From Geodermatophilus saharensis (GTDB lineage: Bacteria > Actinomycetota > Actinomycetes > Mycobacteriales > Geodermatophilaceae), in assembly GCF_900188205.1 (NCBI RefSeq), contig NZ_FZOH01000006.1, positions 186,001 through 250,000 on the forward strand: a stretch of DNA of 64,000 nucleotides, read 5' to 3'. The stretch's first letter is position 1. Each line of letters begins with the position of its first letter. A program made the position numbers and the translations under genes. Positions 37,021-46,980 of this stretch are shown here, in pieces. The notes under the pieces are model-generated. The model searched no databases and had not been told where the DNA came from. It worked only from the letters and a program-made list of their open reading frames with translations.

Positions 37021-37026
37021 TAGGCT
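37021..37026 (+). promoter_or_regulatory. Putative -10 box (TAGGCT) of the LON-domain gene
   Basis: TAGGCT, 6 nt before the GTG at 37033. No ribosome site fits, so leaderless translation is likely. Confidence 0.5.
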
Positions 37027-37032
37027 CGCGGC

Positions 37033-37899
37033 GTGGGTGATCTCATCCCGCTCTTCCCGCTCGGGACCCCGCTGTTCCCCGGCATCGTGCTCCCCCTGCA
37101 GGTGTTCGAGCCGCGGTACCGGGCGCTGGTGCGCGACCTGCTGGCCCTGCCCGAGGGCCGCGCGCGGCGCTTCGGGGTGGTGGCGATCCGCCAGGGCTGG
37201 GAGGTCGAGCGGGTGGCGCCGGCCGAGGCGCTGTTCGACGTGGGCTGCACCGCGCTGGTGCAGGCGGTGCGGCCCCGGCCCGACGGCACCTTCGCGGTCG
37301 TCACCGTCGGCGGCGAGCGGTTCCGGCTGCTCGACGTCGTCGTGGGGGCCCGTCCCGGTGAGGACGACCGGGAGGCCCCGCCCTACCTGCGTGCGGAGGT
37401 GGAGTGGCTCGCCGAGGAGGAGGCCGCCGAGGAGGCCGCCGGCGACCGGCAGGAGGTCGTCGACGCCCCGGACACCGGCGGGCGGGTGCCGGACGAGGGC
37501 CTGGTGGCGGAGGTGGCGCGCGGGTCGCTGGGCGTGCTCGAGCGCGGCGTGGGCGGGCTGTTCACCCGGTACGTCACCGCGGTCGCCGGCTTGCAGGCCG
37601 GGCTGGACGCCGACGAGGTCGAGCAGGCGGGGGGCATGGCCGGTGCCGGGGAGGACCCGACCGGCGCCGCGGCGCTGCTGGAGGCGGTGGCCGGCGACCC
37701 GCGGGCGCTGTCCTACCTGGTGGCCTCGGCGGCGCTGCTGACCACCGAGGACCGGCAGGCGCTGCTGGCGGAGTCGGCCACCCGTCGGCGGCTGGCCACC
37801 GAGAGCCGGATGCTGCGCCGGGAGCTCACCCTGCTCGAGACGGTGGGGGCGGTGCCGGCGCCGCTGACCCGGTTCAGCGGCCCGGTGAGCCTGAACTGA
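37033..37899 (+). CDS. LON N-terminal (substrate-binding) domain protein
   Basis: 288-aa stand-alone protein with a Lon-type N-terminal domain: [28 protein letters not shown] (start to about 30), [27 protein letters not shown] and a helical second half. It has no ATPase or protease domain, so it is not Lon itself. Stand-alone members are common in actinobacteria and their role is unknown (substrate binding or protein quality control is a guess). The stop is followed after one base by hairpin repeat E. Confidence 0.88.
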   Translation: MGDLIPLFPLGTPLFPGIVLPLQVFEPRYRALVRDLLALPEGRARRFGVVAIRQGWEVERVAPAEALFDVGCTALVQAVRPRPDGTFAVVTVGGERFRLLDVVVGARPGEDDREAPPYLRAEVEWLAEEEAAEEAAGDRQEVVDAPDTGGRVPDEGLVAEVARGSLGVLERGVGGLFTRYVTAVAGLQAGLDADEVEQAGGMAGAGEDPTGAAALLEAVAGDPRALSYLVASAALLTTEDRQALLAESATRRRLATESRMLRRELTLLETVGAVPAPLTRFSGPVSLN

Positions 37900-37900
37900 G

Positions 37901-37962
37901 GAAGGACCCCCCGCCCCCCACCGCTCGCAGGCCCGCGGCGGGACCCTGCAGGGGGCCGTTCC
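37901..37962 (+). repeat. Dispersed hairpin repeat, copy E
   Basis: A 62-bp copy: GAAGGACCCCCCGCCCCCC, core CCGCTCGCAGGCCCGCGGCGGG, then ACCCTGCAGGGGGCCGTTCC. It fills nearly all of the 69-bp gap between the convergent LON-domain gene (stop at 37899) and the membrane-protein gene (stop at 37969), a placement fit for a two-way terminator. Confidence 0.85.
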
Positions 37963-37968
37963 AGCACC

Positions 37969-38580
37969 TCACCGGCGGCCGAGGTCGTCGTGGGCGGAGA
38001 ACAGCGCGGCGACGACGTAGACGGCCAGTGCCGCGAACGGGCCGACCGCCAGCGCCGGCGGGGAGGACAGGTGCAGGCCCGAGGTGACCCGGGCGCCGAC
38101 GTCGGACAGCTCGGCGGCCGTGGGGCCGGGCGCGAGCAGCTCCCCCAGCTGCCAGGCCAGCAGTCCCGCGACCCCGGTGCCGAGCCCGGTGGCCGCCAGG
38201 ACCGCCACGCCGCGCCGCCGGCGCATCGCCCACGCTCCCCCGCCGGCCAGCAGGCCCAGGCCGGCGAGCACCAGGACCAGCACCGAGTCGACGGCCACCA
38301 GCAGCTCCGGCGAGGGCCGACCGAGCGGGACGGCGCCGCCCTCCACCACCTCGAACCGCGCGCGCGGGGCCAGCCACACCCACAGCAGCCCGGCGGGCAG
38401 GCCGCAGAGCGCCAGCAGGCACCCCCAGGCGGTGGCCGCGCGCAGGTCGCCGCGCACCTCGGCCAGGACCTGCCCCGCGAGCGACCGGGCCGGGCGACCG
38501 ACCACGGTCGCCGGCACGGTCGCCGGTACCGCCGCCGGGCCGGGGATCGGGCCGTCGGGGACCGGGGCGGGGGTGCTCAC
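37969..38580 (-). CDS. Four-helix membrane protein, possibly DUF2567-like
   Basis: 203 aa. A Pro/Ala/Val-rich N-terminus (1-30) is followed by hydrophobic segments at about 51-72, 90-115, 121-140 and 172-195, with a periplasmic-type stretch APRARFEVVEGGAVPLGRPSP between the first two. That architecture and the place beside dnaE recall the actinobacterial DUF2567 family, though I cannot confirm it. Function unknown. GTG at 38580. Confidence 0.7.
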   Translation of the reverse strand: MSTPAPVPDGPIPGPAAVPATVPATVVGRPARSLAGQVLAEVRGDLRAATAWGCLLALCGLPAGLLWVWLAPRARFEVVEGGAVPLGRPSPELLVAVDSVLVLVLAGLGLLAGGGAWAMRRRRGVAVLAATGLGTGVAGLLAWQLGELLAPGPTAAELSDVGARVTSGLHLSSPPALAVGPFAALAVYVVAALFSAHDDLGRR

Positions 38581-38639
38581 GGCTCCCAGTGAACCCCGCG
38601 CGCCGGGCTGCCCGCCGCCGGGGGCGGCGCCCGCCGGGC

Positions 38640-41600
38640 TCACAGCAGGGCGACGCTGGTGGGTCCGAGCAGGGCCTTGATGTCGCCCATCAGCGCGGTG
38701 CTGGGCCGCACCCGCAGCCCCTGGTCGAGGCGCAGCACGGTCTCCCGGCCGCCGTTGACGAGCTTGAGGTGGACCTCGGTGGTGCCCGGGTGGCTGCCCA
38801 GCACCTCGCGCAGCCGCTCGACCACCGGCGGGGTGCAGCGGGCCGCCGCCATGGACACCAGCACCGGCCCGCGCGGGCCCTCGGTGAGCTCCGGGACGGT
38901 CACCTCGGAGCCGAACAGCGAGGGCTGGTCGTCGCGCCGGCTGATGCGGCCCTTGACCACGACGATCTGGTCGCGGACGACCTTCTCCGAGACCTCCGCC
39001 CACGTCTTCGGGAAGAACAGCACCTCGATGCCGGACTCGAGGTCCTCCAGCGTGGCGATGGCCCAGGGTGCGCCCTGCTTGTTGGTCCGCGGGGCGACCG
39101 AGGTGAGGATGCCGGCGATGGTGACGTTCGCGCCGTCCTCCACGCCGCCGGCGTTGATCTCGGCGATCGGGGTGTCGGCGTTGGCCGCCAGCACGTGCTC
39201 GACGCCGTGCAGCGGGTGGTCGGAGACGTAGAGGCCGAGCATGTCGCGCTCGAACACCAGCCGCTCGGACTTCGACCAGTCCGCCGTCGGGACGGCGATG
39301 TCCAGCGCCCCGCCGAACGGGTCGTCGGCGCCGCCGTCGGCCCCGCCGAAGCTGCCGAACAGGTCGAACTGGCCCTCCGCCTCCTTGCGCTTGAGCGACA
39401 TGGCGGCGTCGACGGCCTGCGCGTGGATCGCGGCGATGCCCTGGCGCGAGTGGCCCAGGGAGTCGAAGGCACCGGCCTTGGCCAGCGACTCGATGACCTT
39501 CTTGTTGCAGGCGACCGTGTCGATCTTGCGCATGAAGTCGGCGAAGTCCTTGAACGCGCCCTTCTCCTCGCGCGCCCGGACGATCGACTCGACGACGTTG
39601 TGGCCGACGTTGCGCACCGAGGCCAGGCCGAAGCGGATGTCGGTGCCGACGGCGGTGAAGTCCCAGGAGGACTCGTTGACGTCGGGCGGGAGCACCTTGA
39701 TGCCCATCCGCCGGCACTCGGCCAGGTAGACCGGCCGGCGGTCCTTGTCGTCGCCGACGCTGGTGAGCAGGCCGGCCATGTACTCGGCCGGGTAGTTGGC
39801 CTTGAGGTACGCCGTCCAGTAGCTGACCAGGCCGTAGGCGGCGGAGTGGGCCTTGTTGAAGGCGTAGTCGGCGAACGGGACGAGGATGTCCCACAGCGTC
39901 TTGATCGCCGCGTCGGAGTAGCCGCGCTCCTTCATGCCGGCCTCGAACCCGACGAACTCCGCGTCGAGGACCGACTTCTTCTTCTTGCCCATCGCGCGGC
40001 GCAGCAGGTCGGCCTTGCCGAGGGAGTACCCGGCGACCTTCTGCGCGATCGCCATGACCTGCTCCTGGTAGACGATCAGGCCGTAGGTCGTGCCGAGGAT
40101 GTCCTCCAGCGGCTCGGCCAGCTCCGGGTGGATCGGCGTGATCTCCTGCTGGCCGTTCTTGCGCAGCGCGTAGTTGGTGTGCGAGTTGGCCCCCATCGGG
40201 CCGGGGCGGTACAGCGCGCCGACGGCGGAGATGTCCTCGAAGTTGTCCGGCCGCATGAGCCGCAGCAGCGAGCGCATCGGGCCGCCGTCGAACTGGAAGA
40301 CGCCGAGGGTGTCACCGCGGGCCAGCAGGTCGTAGGTGGCCTTGTCGGTGAGGTCCTTGCTGATCTCGTCGAGGTCGATCGGCTCCTTGCCGTTCGCGAC
40401 GATGTTGCGCAGCGCGTCGTCGATGACCGTGAGGTTGCGCAGGCCCAGGAAGTCCATCTTCAGCAGGCCGAGCGTCTCGCAGGTCGGGTAGTCGAACTGC
40501 GTGATGATCGCGCCGTCGTTCTCCCGGCGCATGATCGGGATCGAGTCGATCAGCGGGTAGCGGCCGATGATGACGCCGGCGGCGTGCACGCCCCACTGGC
40601 GCTTCAGGCCCTCGAGCTTGCGCGCCTGGTCGACCACCTCGGCCGCGCCCGGGTCGGACTCGTAGCGGGCGCGGAACTCCGCGGCCTCCTTGTAGCGCGG
40701 GTGGGCCGGGTCGAAGACGCCCGACAGCGGGATGCCCTTGCCCATGACGTCCGGCGGCATGAGCTTGGTCAGCTCGTCGCCCACCGAGTAGGGGCGGTCG
40801 AGCACGCGGGCGGCGTCCTTGATCGCGGCCTTGGCCTTGATGGTGCCGTAGGTGACGATCTGGCTGACCCGCTCCTCGCCGTACTTCTGCGAGACGTACT
40901 GGATGACCTCGCCGCGCCGGCGGTCGTCGAAGTCGATGTCGACGTCGGGCATGGAGACGCGCTCGGGGTTGAGGAACCGCTCGAAGATCAGCCCGTGCGC
41001 CAGCGGGTCGAGGTCGGTGATGCCCATGGCGTAGGCGGCCAGCGAGCCGGCCGCCGAGCCGCGGCCGGGGCCGACGCGGATGCCGTTGTCCTTGGCCCAG
41101 TTGATGAAGTCGGCGACCACGAGGAAGTACCCCGGGAAGCCCATCTGCGTGATGATCCCGACCTCGTAGTCGGCCTGCTTGCGCACGTGGTCGGGGATGC
41201 CGTTCGGCCAGCGCTTGTGCAGGCCGCGCTCGACCTCCTTGACGAACCAGGAGGTCTCGTCCTCCCCCGGCGGCAGCGGGAAGCGCGGCATGAGGTCGGC
41301 GCCCTCGGTGAAGCCGACCTCGCACTGCTCGGCGATCAGCAGCGTGTTGTCGCAGGCCTCGCGCAGGTCACCGGTGAACAGCGCGCGCATCTCCGCGGCG
41401 CTCTTGAGGTAGTAGCCGTCGCCGTTGAACTTGAAGCGGTTGGGCTCGTTGAGCCGGGACCCGGTCTGGATGCACAGCAGGGCGTCGTGGGCCTCGGCGT
41501 CCTCCTTGTGCGTGTAGTGGAGGTCGTTGGTGGCCAGCAGCGGGATGCCGAGGTCCCGGGCGATGTCCAGCAGTGCCGGGCGGGTCTTCTGCTCGATGGA

Positions 41601-42215
41601 CAGGCCGTGGTCCATCAGCTCGGCGTAGAAGTTCTCCTTGCCGAAGATGTCCTGGAAGTCGGCGGCGGCCTGGCGGGCGCGGTCGTGCTTGCCCGCGCGC
41701 AGCCACATGTTGACCTCGCCCGACGGGCAGCCGGTGGTGGCGATGAGGCCCTTGCCGTACCGCTCGAGCAGGTCGCGGTCGAAGCGCGGCTTGCGGTACT
41801 GCCCCTCGAGGCTGGCCAGCGAGGAGATGCGGAAGAGGTTGTGCATCCCCTCGGTGGTGCGGGCCAGCAGCGTCATGTGGGTGTACGCCGCCTTGCCGCG
41901 GTTGGACCCGCCGTCGCCCTCCTCGTCGATCAGCTTGTCGCCGAAGTCGAACGGCGCGCGGTCGAAGCGCGAGCCGGGCGTGTAGTAGCCCTCCATGCCG
42001 ATGATCGGCTTCACGCCGGCCGCGTTGGCCTGCTTGTAGAAGTCGTACGCGCCGAAGACGTTGCCGTGGTCGGTCATCGCCAGCGCCGGCATGCCCTGCT
42101 CGGCGGCGGCCTTCGTGACCTCGGGCAGCTTGGCCGCCCCGTCGAGCATCGAGTACTCGGTGTGGACGTGCAGGTGCACGAACGAGTCGGTGCTCTGGGC
42201 GGCTGTGCTGCTCAC
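38640..42215 (-). CDS. dnaE: DNA polymerase III alpha subunit
   Basis: Replicative polymerase catalytic subunit, 1191 aa (family about 1180). N-terminal PHP domain starts FVHLHVHTEYSMLDGA. The palm catalytic aspartates are in SMPDVDIDFDD, with GRGSAAGS and the finger region LLRRAMGKKK. A helix-hairpin-helix region (VGHNVVESIVRAR, FDSLGHSRQ) and an OB-fold (VTIAGILTSVAPRTNKQG) complete it. The GTG at 42215 was chosen by family start; GAGGAG lies about 12 nt upstream. This is the DnaE1 housekeeping form. The HolA delta subunit is encoded at 59296. Confidence 0.97.
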   Translation of the reverse strand: MSSTAAQSTDSFVHLHVHTEYSMLDGAAKLPEVTKAAAEQGMPALAMTDHGNVFGAYDFYKQANAAGVKPIIGMEGYYTPGSRFDRAPFDFGDKLIDEEGDGGSNRGKAAYTHMTLLARTTEGMHNLFRISSLASLEGQYRKPRFDRDLLERYGKGLIATTGCPSGEVNMWLRAGKHDRARQAAADFQDIFGKENFYAELMDHGLSIEQKTRPALLDIARDLGIPLLATNDLHYTHKEDAEAHDALLCIQTGSRLNEPNRFKFNGDGYYLKSAAEMRALFTGDLREACDNTLLIAEQCEVGFTEGADLMPRFPLPPGEDETSWFVKEVERGLHKRWPNGIPDHVRKQADYEVGIITQMGFPGYFLVVADFINWAKDNGIRVGPGRGSAAGSLAAYAMGITDLDPLAHGLIFERFLNPERVSMPDVDIDFDDRRRGEVIQYVSQKYGEERVSQIVTYGTIKAKAAIKDAARVLDRPYSVGDELTKLMPPDVMGKGIPLSGVFDPAHPRYKEAAEFRARYESDPGAAEVVDQARKLEGLKRQWGVHAAGVIIGRYPLIDSIPIMRRENDGAIITQFDYPTCETLGLLKMDFLGLRNLTVIDDALRNIVANGKEPIDLDEISKDLTDKATYDLLARGDTLGVFQFDGGPMRSLLRLMRPDNFEDISAVGALYRPGPMGANSHTNYALRKNGQQEITPIHPELAEPLEDILGTTYGLIVYQEQVMAIAQKVAGYSLGKADLLRRAMGKKKKSVLDAEFVGFEAGMKERGYSDAAIKTLWDILVPFADYAFNKAHSAAYGLVSYWTAYLKANYPAEYMAGLLTSVGDDKDRRPVYLAECRRMGIKVLPPDVNESSWDFTAVGTDIRFGLASVRNVGHNVVESIVRAREEKGAFKDFADFMRKIDTVACNKKVIESLAKAGAFDSLGHSRQGIAAIHAQAVDAAMSLKRKEAEGQFDLFGSFGGADGGADDPFGGALDIAVPTADWSKSERLVFERDMLGLYVSDHPLHGVEHVLAANADTPIAEINAGGVEDGANVTIAGILTSVAPRTNKQGAPWAIATLEDLESGIEVLFFPKTWAEVSEKVVRDQIVVVKGRISRRDDQPSLFGSEVTVPELTEGPRGPVLVSMAAARCTPPVVERLREVLGSHPGTTEVHLKLVNGGRETVLRLDQGLRVRPSTALMGDIKALLGPTSVALL

Positions 42216-42428
42216 GGTGCTGCGGCGCTCCTCACGGGTCGTGCTGGCCCGGCCGTCGGGTGCTCCGGCGGGCGACCGGCGGGGAAGACCGGGTGGTGCG
42301 GTGCGGGCTCGGGACTGCTCCGGCCGGGCACCGACGCGGGCCCGGGCCGGTGCCTGCGATCCTCGCACCGGGGACGTTCTACGCCGAGGGTCTGACAGGA
42401 CGTGTCTCGGCCCGGCGGGAGGCGCCGG

Positions 42429-42881
42429 TCACGTTCCCGGCGCGTCGTGCCGCAGCGGCCGACGCATCGTCACGTGCACGATCCCCGCCTCCACGTACTC
42501 CTCGCCGACGGCGGTGTAGCCGGCCCGCTCGTAGAAGCCGCGGGCGCCCAGCTGCGCGTGCAGCTCCACCTCGGCCAGGCCGCGAGCGAGCGCCTGGCGG
42601 TGCAGCTCGGCGAGCACCGCGGCGCCGTACCCGCCGCCGCGGGCGGAGGCCTCGACCGCCATCCGCCCGATCGCGGCGCGCCCGTCGCGCTCCAGCAGCC
42701 GACCGGTGGCCACCACCCGGCCGGCGGGGTCGCGGGCGACGGCGTGGACGGCGACGGCGTCGGCGTCGTCCTGCTCGACCTCCGGCGGCACGCCCTGCTC
42801 CTCGACGAACACCCGGGTGCGCAGCGCGACCACCTCGGGCCAGTCGGCCGCCGTCGCCACCGACGCCGTCGGTCCGCTCAC
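42429..42881 (-). CDS. GNAT-family N-acetyltransferase
   Basis: 150-aa acetyltransferase of the ElaA-like GNAT group. It begins ADWPEVVALRTRVFVEEQGVP, has the acetyl-CoA loop in RMAVEASARGGGYGAAVLAEL and the substrate-side ARGFYERAGYTAVGEEYVE. Acceptor unknown. The GTG at 42881 overlaps the CPBP gene stop as GTGA. The 213-bp gap between this gene and dnaE shows no gene. Confidence 0.88.
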   Translation of the reverse strand: MSGPTASVATAADWPEVVALRTRVFVEEQGVPPEVEQDDADAVAVHAVARDPAGRVVATGRLLERDGRAAIGRMAVEASARGGGYGAAVLAELHRQALARGLAEVELHAQLGARGFYERAGYTAVGEEYVEAGIVHVTMRRPLRHDAPGT

Positions 42882-43705
42882 GCGGGCGCTCCCCCGGCCG
42901 GCCGGCGCCCCGGCAGCGGGCCCGGCACCGGGTCGGGCAGCGCGGAGGCCGGCACCAGCAGGAAGCGCAGGTCGACCGCGGCGTGCAGCAGCACCGGCAG
43001 CAGCAGCGAGCCGGTCTGCAGGTACAGCGCGGCGAACACCGCCCCCAGGGCGCCGGTGAGCACCACCCCCGGCAGCCCCTGGTAGGCGTGCGCCAGGCCG
43101 AAGGCGACACCGGCGACGGCGACCAGCGCCAGCTGTGGCAGCCCCCCGGCGACCGCGGCGACGACGGCGAGGAAGAACCCGCGGTAGAGCCACTCCTCGC
43201 AGACGCCGGCGGTCACCCCGACCACCGAGAACAGCCGCCGCTCCGCCGGGGACCGCGGCAGCAGCGCCAGCGTCGCGTGCACCGGCGGCTCGGCGTGCCG
43301 CCCCTGGGCGGGCGCGGCGGACGGCCGCGGCGGCACGGCACGGGCCAGCGCACCCGAGCGCAGGGCGCGCACCGAGGCCAGTGCCATCACCAGCACGAGC
43401 ACCGTTCCCGCCCCGGTCACCGGACCGGGCAGCCCGGTGGGCCAGGCCAGCCCGACGGCCGCGGCGTCGACGCCGGGCGCGGCCAGCCAGACGACCAGGG
43501 CGAGCACTGCCAGGCCCCACTCGAGGACCATCAGCCGCAGGTAGAACGAGCGCCGCGCCGCGGGGTCGGTGCGCAGCCGGCCCTCGAAGCGGCGGTGCAG
43601 CACCTGCCCGACCAGCGGCTCGCCGACCACCAGGTACACCGCGACGACGACGGCCGAGAGCGCGGCGGGGCCGAACGCGGCGAGGGAGTCGGGCAGGTCG
43701 GTCAC
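42878..43705 (-). CDS. CPBP-family intramembrane metalloprotease
   Basis: 275-aa polytopic membrane protein of the CAAX-protease/bacteriocin-processing (ABI, PF02517) family. The three family motifs are visible: GVCEEWLYRGFF (paired Glu), FGLAHAYQG and LLHAAVDL. About seven to eight hydrophobic segments. The substrate is unknown; roles range from signal-peptide processing to self-immunity. GTG start. It is coupled to the GNAT gene and lies 20 bp downstream of the pseudouridine synthase gene. Confidence 0.9.
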   Translation of the reverse strand: MTDLPDSLAAFGPAALSAVVVAVYLVVGEPLVGQVLHRRFEGRLRTDPAARRSFYLRLMVLEWGLAVLALVVWLAAPGVDAAAVGLAWPTGLPGPVTGAGTVLVLVMALASVRALRSGALARAVPPRPSAAPAQGRHAEPPVHATLALLPRSPAERRLFSVVGVTAGVCEEWLYRGFFLAVVAAVAGGLPQLALVAVAGVAFGLAHAYQGLPGVVLTGALGAVFAALYLQTGSLLLPVLLHAAVDLRFLLVPASALPDPVPGPLPGRRPAGGAPA

Positions 43706-43724
43706 GGTGCGGGCGCCCCCGGCG

Positions 43725-44660
43725 TCAGGACTCGGCGCGCAGGATCGCCAGGGCGCCGGCGAGGTCGTCGGGGTAGCCGCTGGTGAACTCCACCCAGTGG
43801 CCGTCGGCGGGGTGGGCGAAGCCGAGCCGGACCGCGTGCAGCCACTGCCGCGACACCCCCAGCCGCGCGGCCAGGGCCGGGTCGGCGCCGTAGGTCGTGT
43901 CGCCCACGCAGGGGTGGCGCAGCGCGGAGAAGTGCACCCGGATCTGGTGGGTGCGGCCGGTCTCGAGGTGCACGTCGACCAGGCTGGCGGCGGGGAACGC
44001 CTCGATGACCTCGTAGTGGGTGACCGAGGGCCGCCCGCCGCTGACGACGGCGAACCTCCAGTCGTGCCGGGGGTGGCGGTCGATCGGCGCGTCGATGGTG
44101 CCGCGCGAGGGGTCGGGGTGGCCCTGCACCAGCGCGTGGTAGCCCTTGTCGACGGTGCGCTCCTTGAACGCCGCCTTGAGCACGGTGTAGGCCCGCTCGC
44201 TCTTGGCCACCACCATCAGCCCCGTCGTCGCCGCGTCGAGCCGGTGCACGACGCCCTGCCGCTCCGGCGCTCCGGAGGTGGAGACGCGGTAGCCGGCCGC
44301 GGCCAGCCCGCCGACGACGGTCGGGCCCTCCCAGCCGGGGCTGGGGTGCGCGGCGACGCCGACCGGCTTGTCGACGACCACGACGTCGTCGTCGTCGTGG
44401 ACGACGGTGAGGCCGGGGACCGGCTCGGGCGCGGGCGGCTCCCCGGGCGGCGGGGGCAGCTCGACCTCCAGCCAGCTGCCGCCGGTGAGCCGGTCGCCCT
44501 TGCCGCGGACGCGGCCGTCGACCCACACCCGCTCGGCGTCGGCGAGGTCGGCGGCGGCGGCGCGGGAGAGACCGAACAGCCGGGCCAGGCCCTGGTCGAC
44601 GCGCTGACCCTCCAGCCCGTCGGGCACCGGCAGCGCGCGGTGCAGGCCGGGGGAGCTCAC
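43725..44660 (-). CDS. RluA-family pseudouridine synthase
   Basis: 311 aa. An N-terminal S4 RNA-binding domain ([20 protein letters not shown], about 19-75) precedes the catalytic domain with [17 protein letters not shown] (catalytic Asp), [10 protein letters not shown] and [19 protein letters not shown]. This is the RluD-type arrangement, which modifies 23S rRNA helix 69; the exact target is inferred. It follows lspA, a conserved actinobacterial order. GTG at 44660. Confidence 0.93.
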   Translation of the reverse strand: MSSPGLHRALPVPDGLEGQRVDQGLARLFGLSRAAAADLADAERVWVDGRVRGKGDRLTGGSWLEVELPPPPGEPPAPEPVPGLTVVHDDDDVVVVDKPVGVAAHPSPGWEGPTVVGGLAAAGYRVSTSGAPERQGVVHRLDAATTGLMVVAKSERAYTVLKAAFKERTVDKGYHALVQGHPDPSRGTIDAPIDRHPRHDWRFAVVSGGRPSVTHYEVIEAFPAASLVDVHLETGRTHQIRVHFSALRHPCVGDTTYGADPALAARLGVSRQWLHAVRLGFAHPADGHWVEFTSGYPDDLAGALAILRAES

Positions 44661-44686
44661 TGGTCCATGGTGACAGGTGGCGGAGG

Positions 44687-45259
44687 TCAGCCGCGGGAGA
44701 CGGCGTCGGTCCCGGAGTCGTCCCGGCCGCGCGTGCCGTCGAACTCCACGCCGCGCAGCGCCAGGTAGGCGCCGAGCACGCCGCCGCAGACGATCGCCGA
44801 GTCGGCGACGTTGAAGATCGGGTAGACCTCCCCGTCCGGCGCGAACACCGACACGAAGTCGACGACGCCGCCGCGCAGGAAGCCGGGGTCCCGGAAGACC
44901 CGGTCGACCAGGTTGCCGACCGCGCCGCCGAGGACCAGGCCCAGCGCCACCGCCCAGCCGGTGGAGAACAGCCGCCGCGCCGTCCGCACGATCACCACCG
45001 CCACCGCGACGGCGATGAGGGTGAACACCACGGTGAAGCCCTCGGCGAAGGAGAACGCGGCGCCGGTGTTGCGGGCGTGGGTCAGGTAGACCAGCCCGCC
45101 GAGCAGGCGCAGGTTCTCGCCCTGCTCGACGGTGGCGACGACGAGCAGCTTGCTCGCCAGGTCGACGAGGAACACCGTCGCCGCGAGGACGAGCAGCAGC
45201 CGCGTGCGCGGCCGGCGGGCCGGCGTCGCGGGGACGGCGTCCTCGGGGTGGTCGTTCAG
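44687..45259 (-). CDS. lspA: Lipoprotein signal peptidase II, probable CTG start
   Basis: Membrane aspartyl protease that cleaves the signal peptide of diacylated prolipoproteins after Lgt, 190 aa. Four transmembrane helices; catalytic Asps in GNLVDRVF and FNVADSAI; conserved NTGAAFSF. No ATG or GTG stands at the right place. A CTG at 45257-45259 is preceded, 6 nt upstream, by AGGAG (45266-45270, minus strand) and gives a start [15 protein letters not shown] before the first helix. The next upstream ATG/GTG codons would add over 30 residues without family similarity. CTG is therefore the best start. Confidence 0.92.
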   Translation of the reverse strand: MNDHPEDAVPATPARRPRTRLLLVLAATVFLVDLASKLLVVATVEQGENLRLLGGLVYLTHARNTGAAFSFAEGFTVVFTLIAVAVAVVIVRTARRLFSTGWAVALGLVLGGAVGNLVDRVFRDPGFLRGGVVDFVSVFAPDGEVYPIFNVADSAIVCGGVLGAYLALRGVEFDGTRGRDDSGTDAVSRG

Positions 45260-45476
45260 CGGGTGCTCCTGGGGTGGGGGGCCGACCTCGCGAGGGTAGC
45301 CGCGGTGGCTGGGCGCACCGGGCCCGCCGCGCGGCCGTCGTCCGGCCCCGGACCGGCGCCCGCGGGTGGCCGCCCGGACGCCGGAGTAGCGGATCTCACA
45401 CCCCGCCGAGTGCGTGTTCACCCGCTGTTCGGCCGATCGTCGGAGGTGGCGCACGTCCACCGGCAGGAAGGCAGTC

Positions 45477-46970
45477 GTGTCCACCGACCTCGGTTCAGCC
45501 ACCGACCCCGACGTGGTCCTCGTCGGCGGCGGCATCATGAGCGCGACCCTGGCGTCGCTGCTCGGTGTCGTCGCACCGGACCGGACGATCACCGTCTTCG
45601 AGTCCGCGCCCGAGGTCGCCGGGGAGAGCTCGGACGCGTGGAACAACGCCGGCACCGGTCACGCGGCGCTCTGCGAGCTCAACTACACCCCGGCCGGGCC
45701 CGACGGCCGGGTCGACACGGCCAAGGCCCGCACCATCAACGAGCAGTTCCAGGTCTCGCGCCAGTTCTGGTCGCACCTGGTGCGGACCGGGCTGACCGGC
45801 TCGCCCAAGGAGTTCATCTCCCCGGTCCCGCACGTCAGCTTCGTCACCGGCGAGGAGGGCCGCGCCTACATGCGCGCCCGCCACGCGGCGCTGTCGGCCG
45901 AGCCGCTGTTCGCCGGGCTCGAGTACACCGACTCGCCGTCGGAGCTGGCCGGCTGGGTGCCGCTGGTGATGGACGGCCGCGACCGCACGCAGGTCGTCGC
46001 CGCCACCCGCTCGGTCGCCGGCACCGACGTCGACTTCGGCTCGCTCACCCGGCTGCTGTTCACCCAGGCCGAGGACCGCGGCGTGCAGGTGCACACCGGC
46101 CAGCGGGTCACCGGCCTCGACCGGCTCGGCGACGGCCGGTGGAAGGTGACCGTGACCGACCGGCGCACCGGTGAGGAGCGCTCGGTGCGCACCCGGTTCG
46201 TGTTCGTCGGCGCCGGCGGTGGCGCGCTGCCGCTGCTGCAGGAGGCCGGCATCCCCGAGATCCGCGGCTTCGGCGGCTTCCCGGTCAGCGGCATGTTCCT
46301 GCGCACCCGCTCGCCGGAGCTGGTGACCAAGCACCAGGCCAAGGTCTACGGCCAGGCCGCCGTCGGCGCGCCGCCCATGTCGGTCCCGCACCTGGACCTG
46401 CGCCTGGTCGACGGCGAGTACTCGCTGCTCTTCGGGCCCTACGCCGGCTGGTCGCCGAAGTTCCTCAAGTCCGGCTCGGTGTTCGACCTGCCGCTGTCGG
46501 TCAAGCCGAACAACCTCGGCTCGATGCTCGGCGTGGCCCGCACCGAGCTGGCGCTGACGAAGTACCTGGTCAGCGAGCTGCTGCAGTCGCGCAGCGCCCG
46601 GCACCGCACGCTGACGGAGTTCGTCCCGCTGGCCGAGCAGGCCGACTGGGACATGATCACCGCCGGTCAGCGGGTGCAGGTCATCAAGCGCGACCCGGCG
46701 AGCGGCAGGGGCGTGCTGCAGTTCGGCACCGAGCTGATCGTCGGCGCCGACGGCTCGATCGCCGGGCTGCTGGGGGCCTCCCCCGGCGCGTCGACGGCGG
46801 TCTCGGCCATGCTCACGCTCGTCGAGCGGGCCTTCCCCGAGCAGGTCGCGGCCAACCGGGCGGCGCTGGAGGCGGCGATCCCGTCCTACGGGCGCGACCT
46901 GTCCTCCGACCCCGCCCTGCTGGCCCGCGTCCGCGCGGAGACGATGCAGACCCTGGAGCTCAACGGCTGA
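45477..46970 (+). CDS. mqo: Malate:quinone oxidoreductase
   Basis: FAD-dependent peripheral membrane enzyme, 497 aa, oxidising malate to oxaloacetate and reducing quinone. N-terminal FAD fold VVLVGGGIMSATLASLL; family segments ESSDAWNNAGTGHAALCELNYTP, GAGGGALPLLQEAGIPE, FLRTRSPELVTKHQAKVYGQA and the C-terminal LLGASPGASTAVSAML. GTG at 45477 with AGGAAGG about 6 nt upstream. The TGA is followed at 13 nt by a palindromic repeat array. It is divergent from lspA. Confidence 0.96.
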   Translation: MSTDLGSATDPDVVLVGGGIMSATLASLLGVVAPDRTITVFESAPEVAGESSDAWNNAGTGHAALCELNYTPAGPDGRVDTAKARTINEQFQVSRQFWSHLVRTGLTGSPKEFISPVPHVSFVTGEEGRAYMRARHAALSAEPLFAGLEYTDSPSELAGWVPLVMDGRDRTQVVAATRSVAGTDVDFGSLTRLLFTQAEDRGVQVHTGQRVTGLDRLGDGRWKVTVTDRRTGEERSVRTRFVFVGAGGGALPLLQEAGIPEIRGFGGFPVSGMFLRTRSPELVTKHQAKVYGQAAVGAPPMSVPHLDLRLVDGEYSLLFGPYAGWSPKFLKSGSVFDLPLSVKPNNLGSMLGVARTELALTKYLVSELLQSRSARHRTLTEFVPLAEQADWDMITAGQRVQVIKRDPASGRGVLQFGTELIVGADGSIAGLLGASPGASTAVSAMLTLVERAFPEQVAANRAALEAAIPSYGRDLSSDPALLARVRAETMQTLELNG

Positions 46971-46980
46971 CCCGGGGGCC

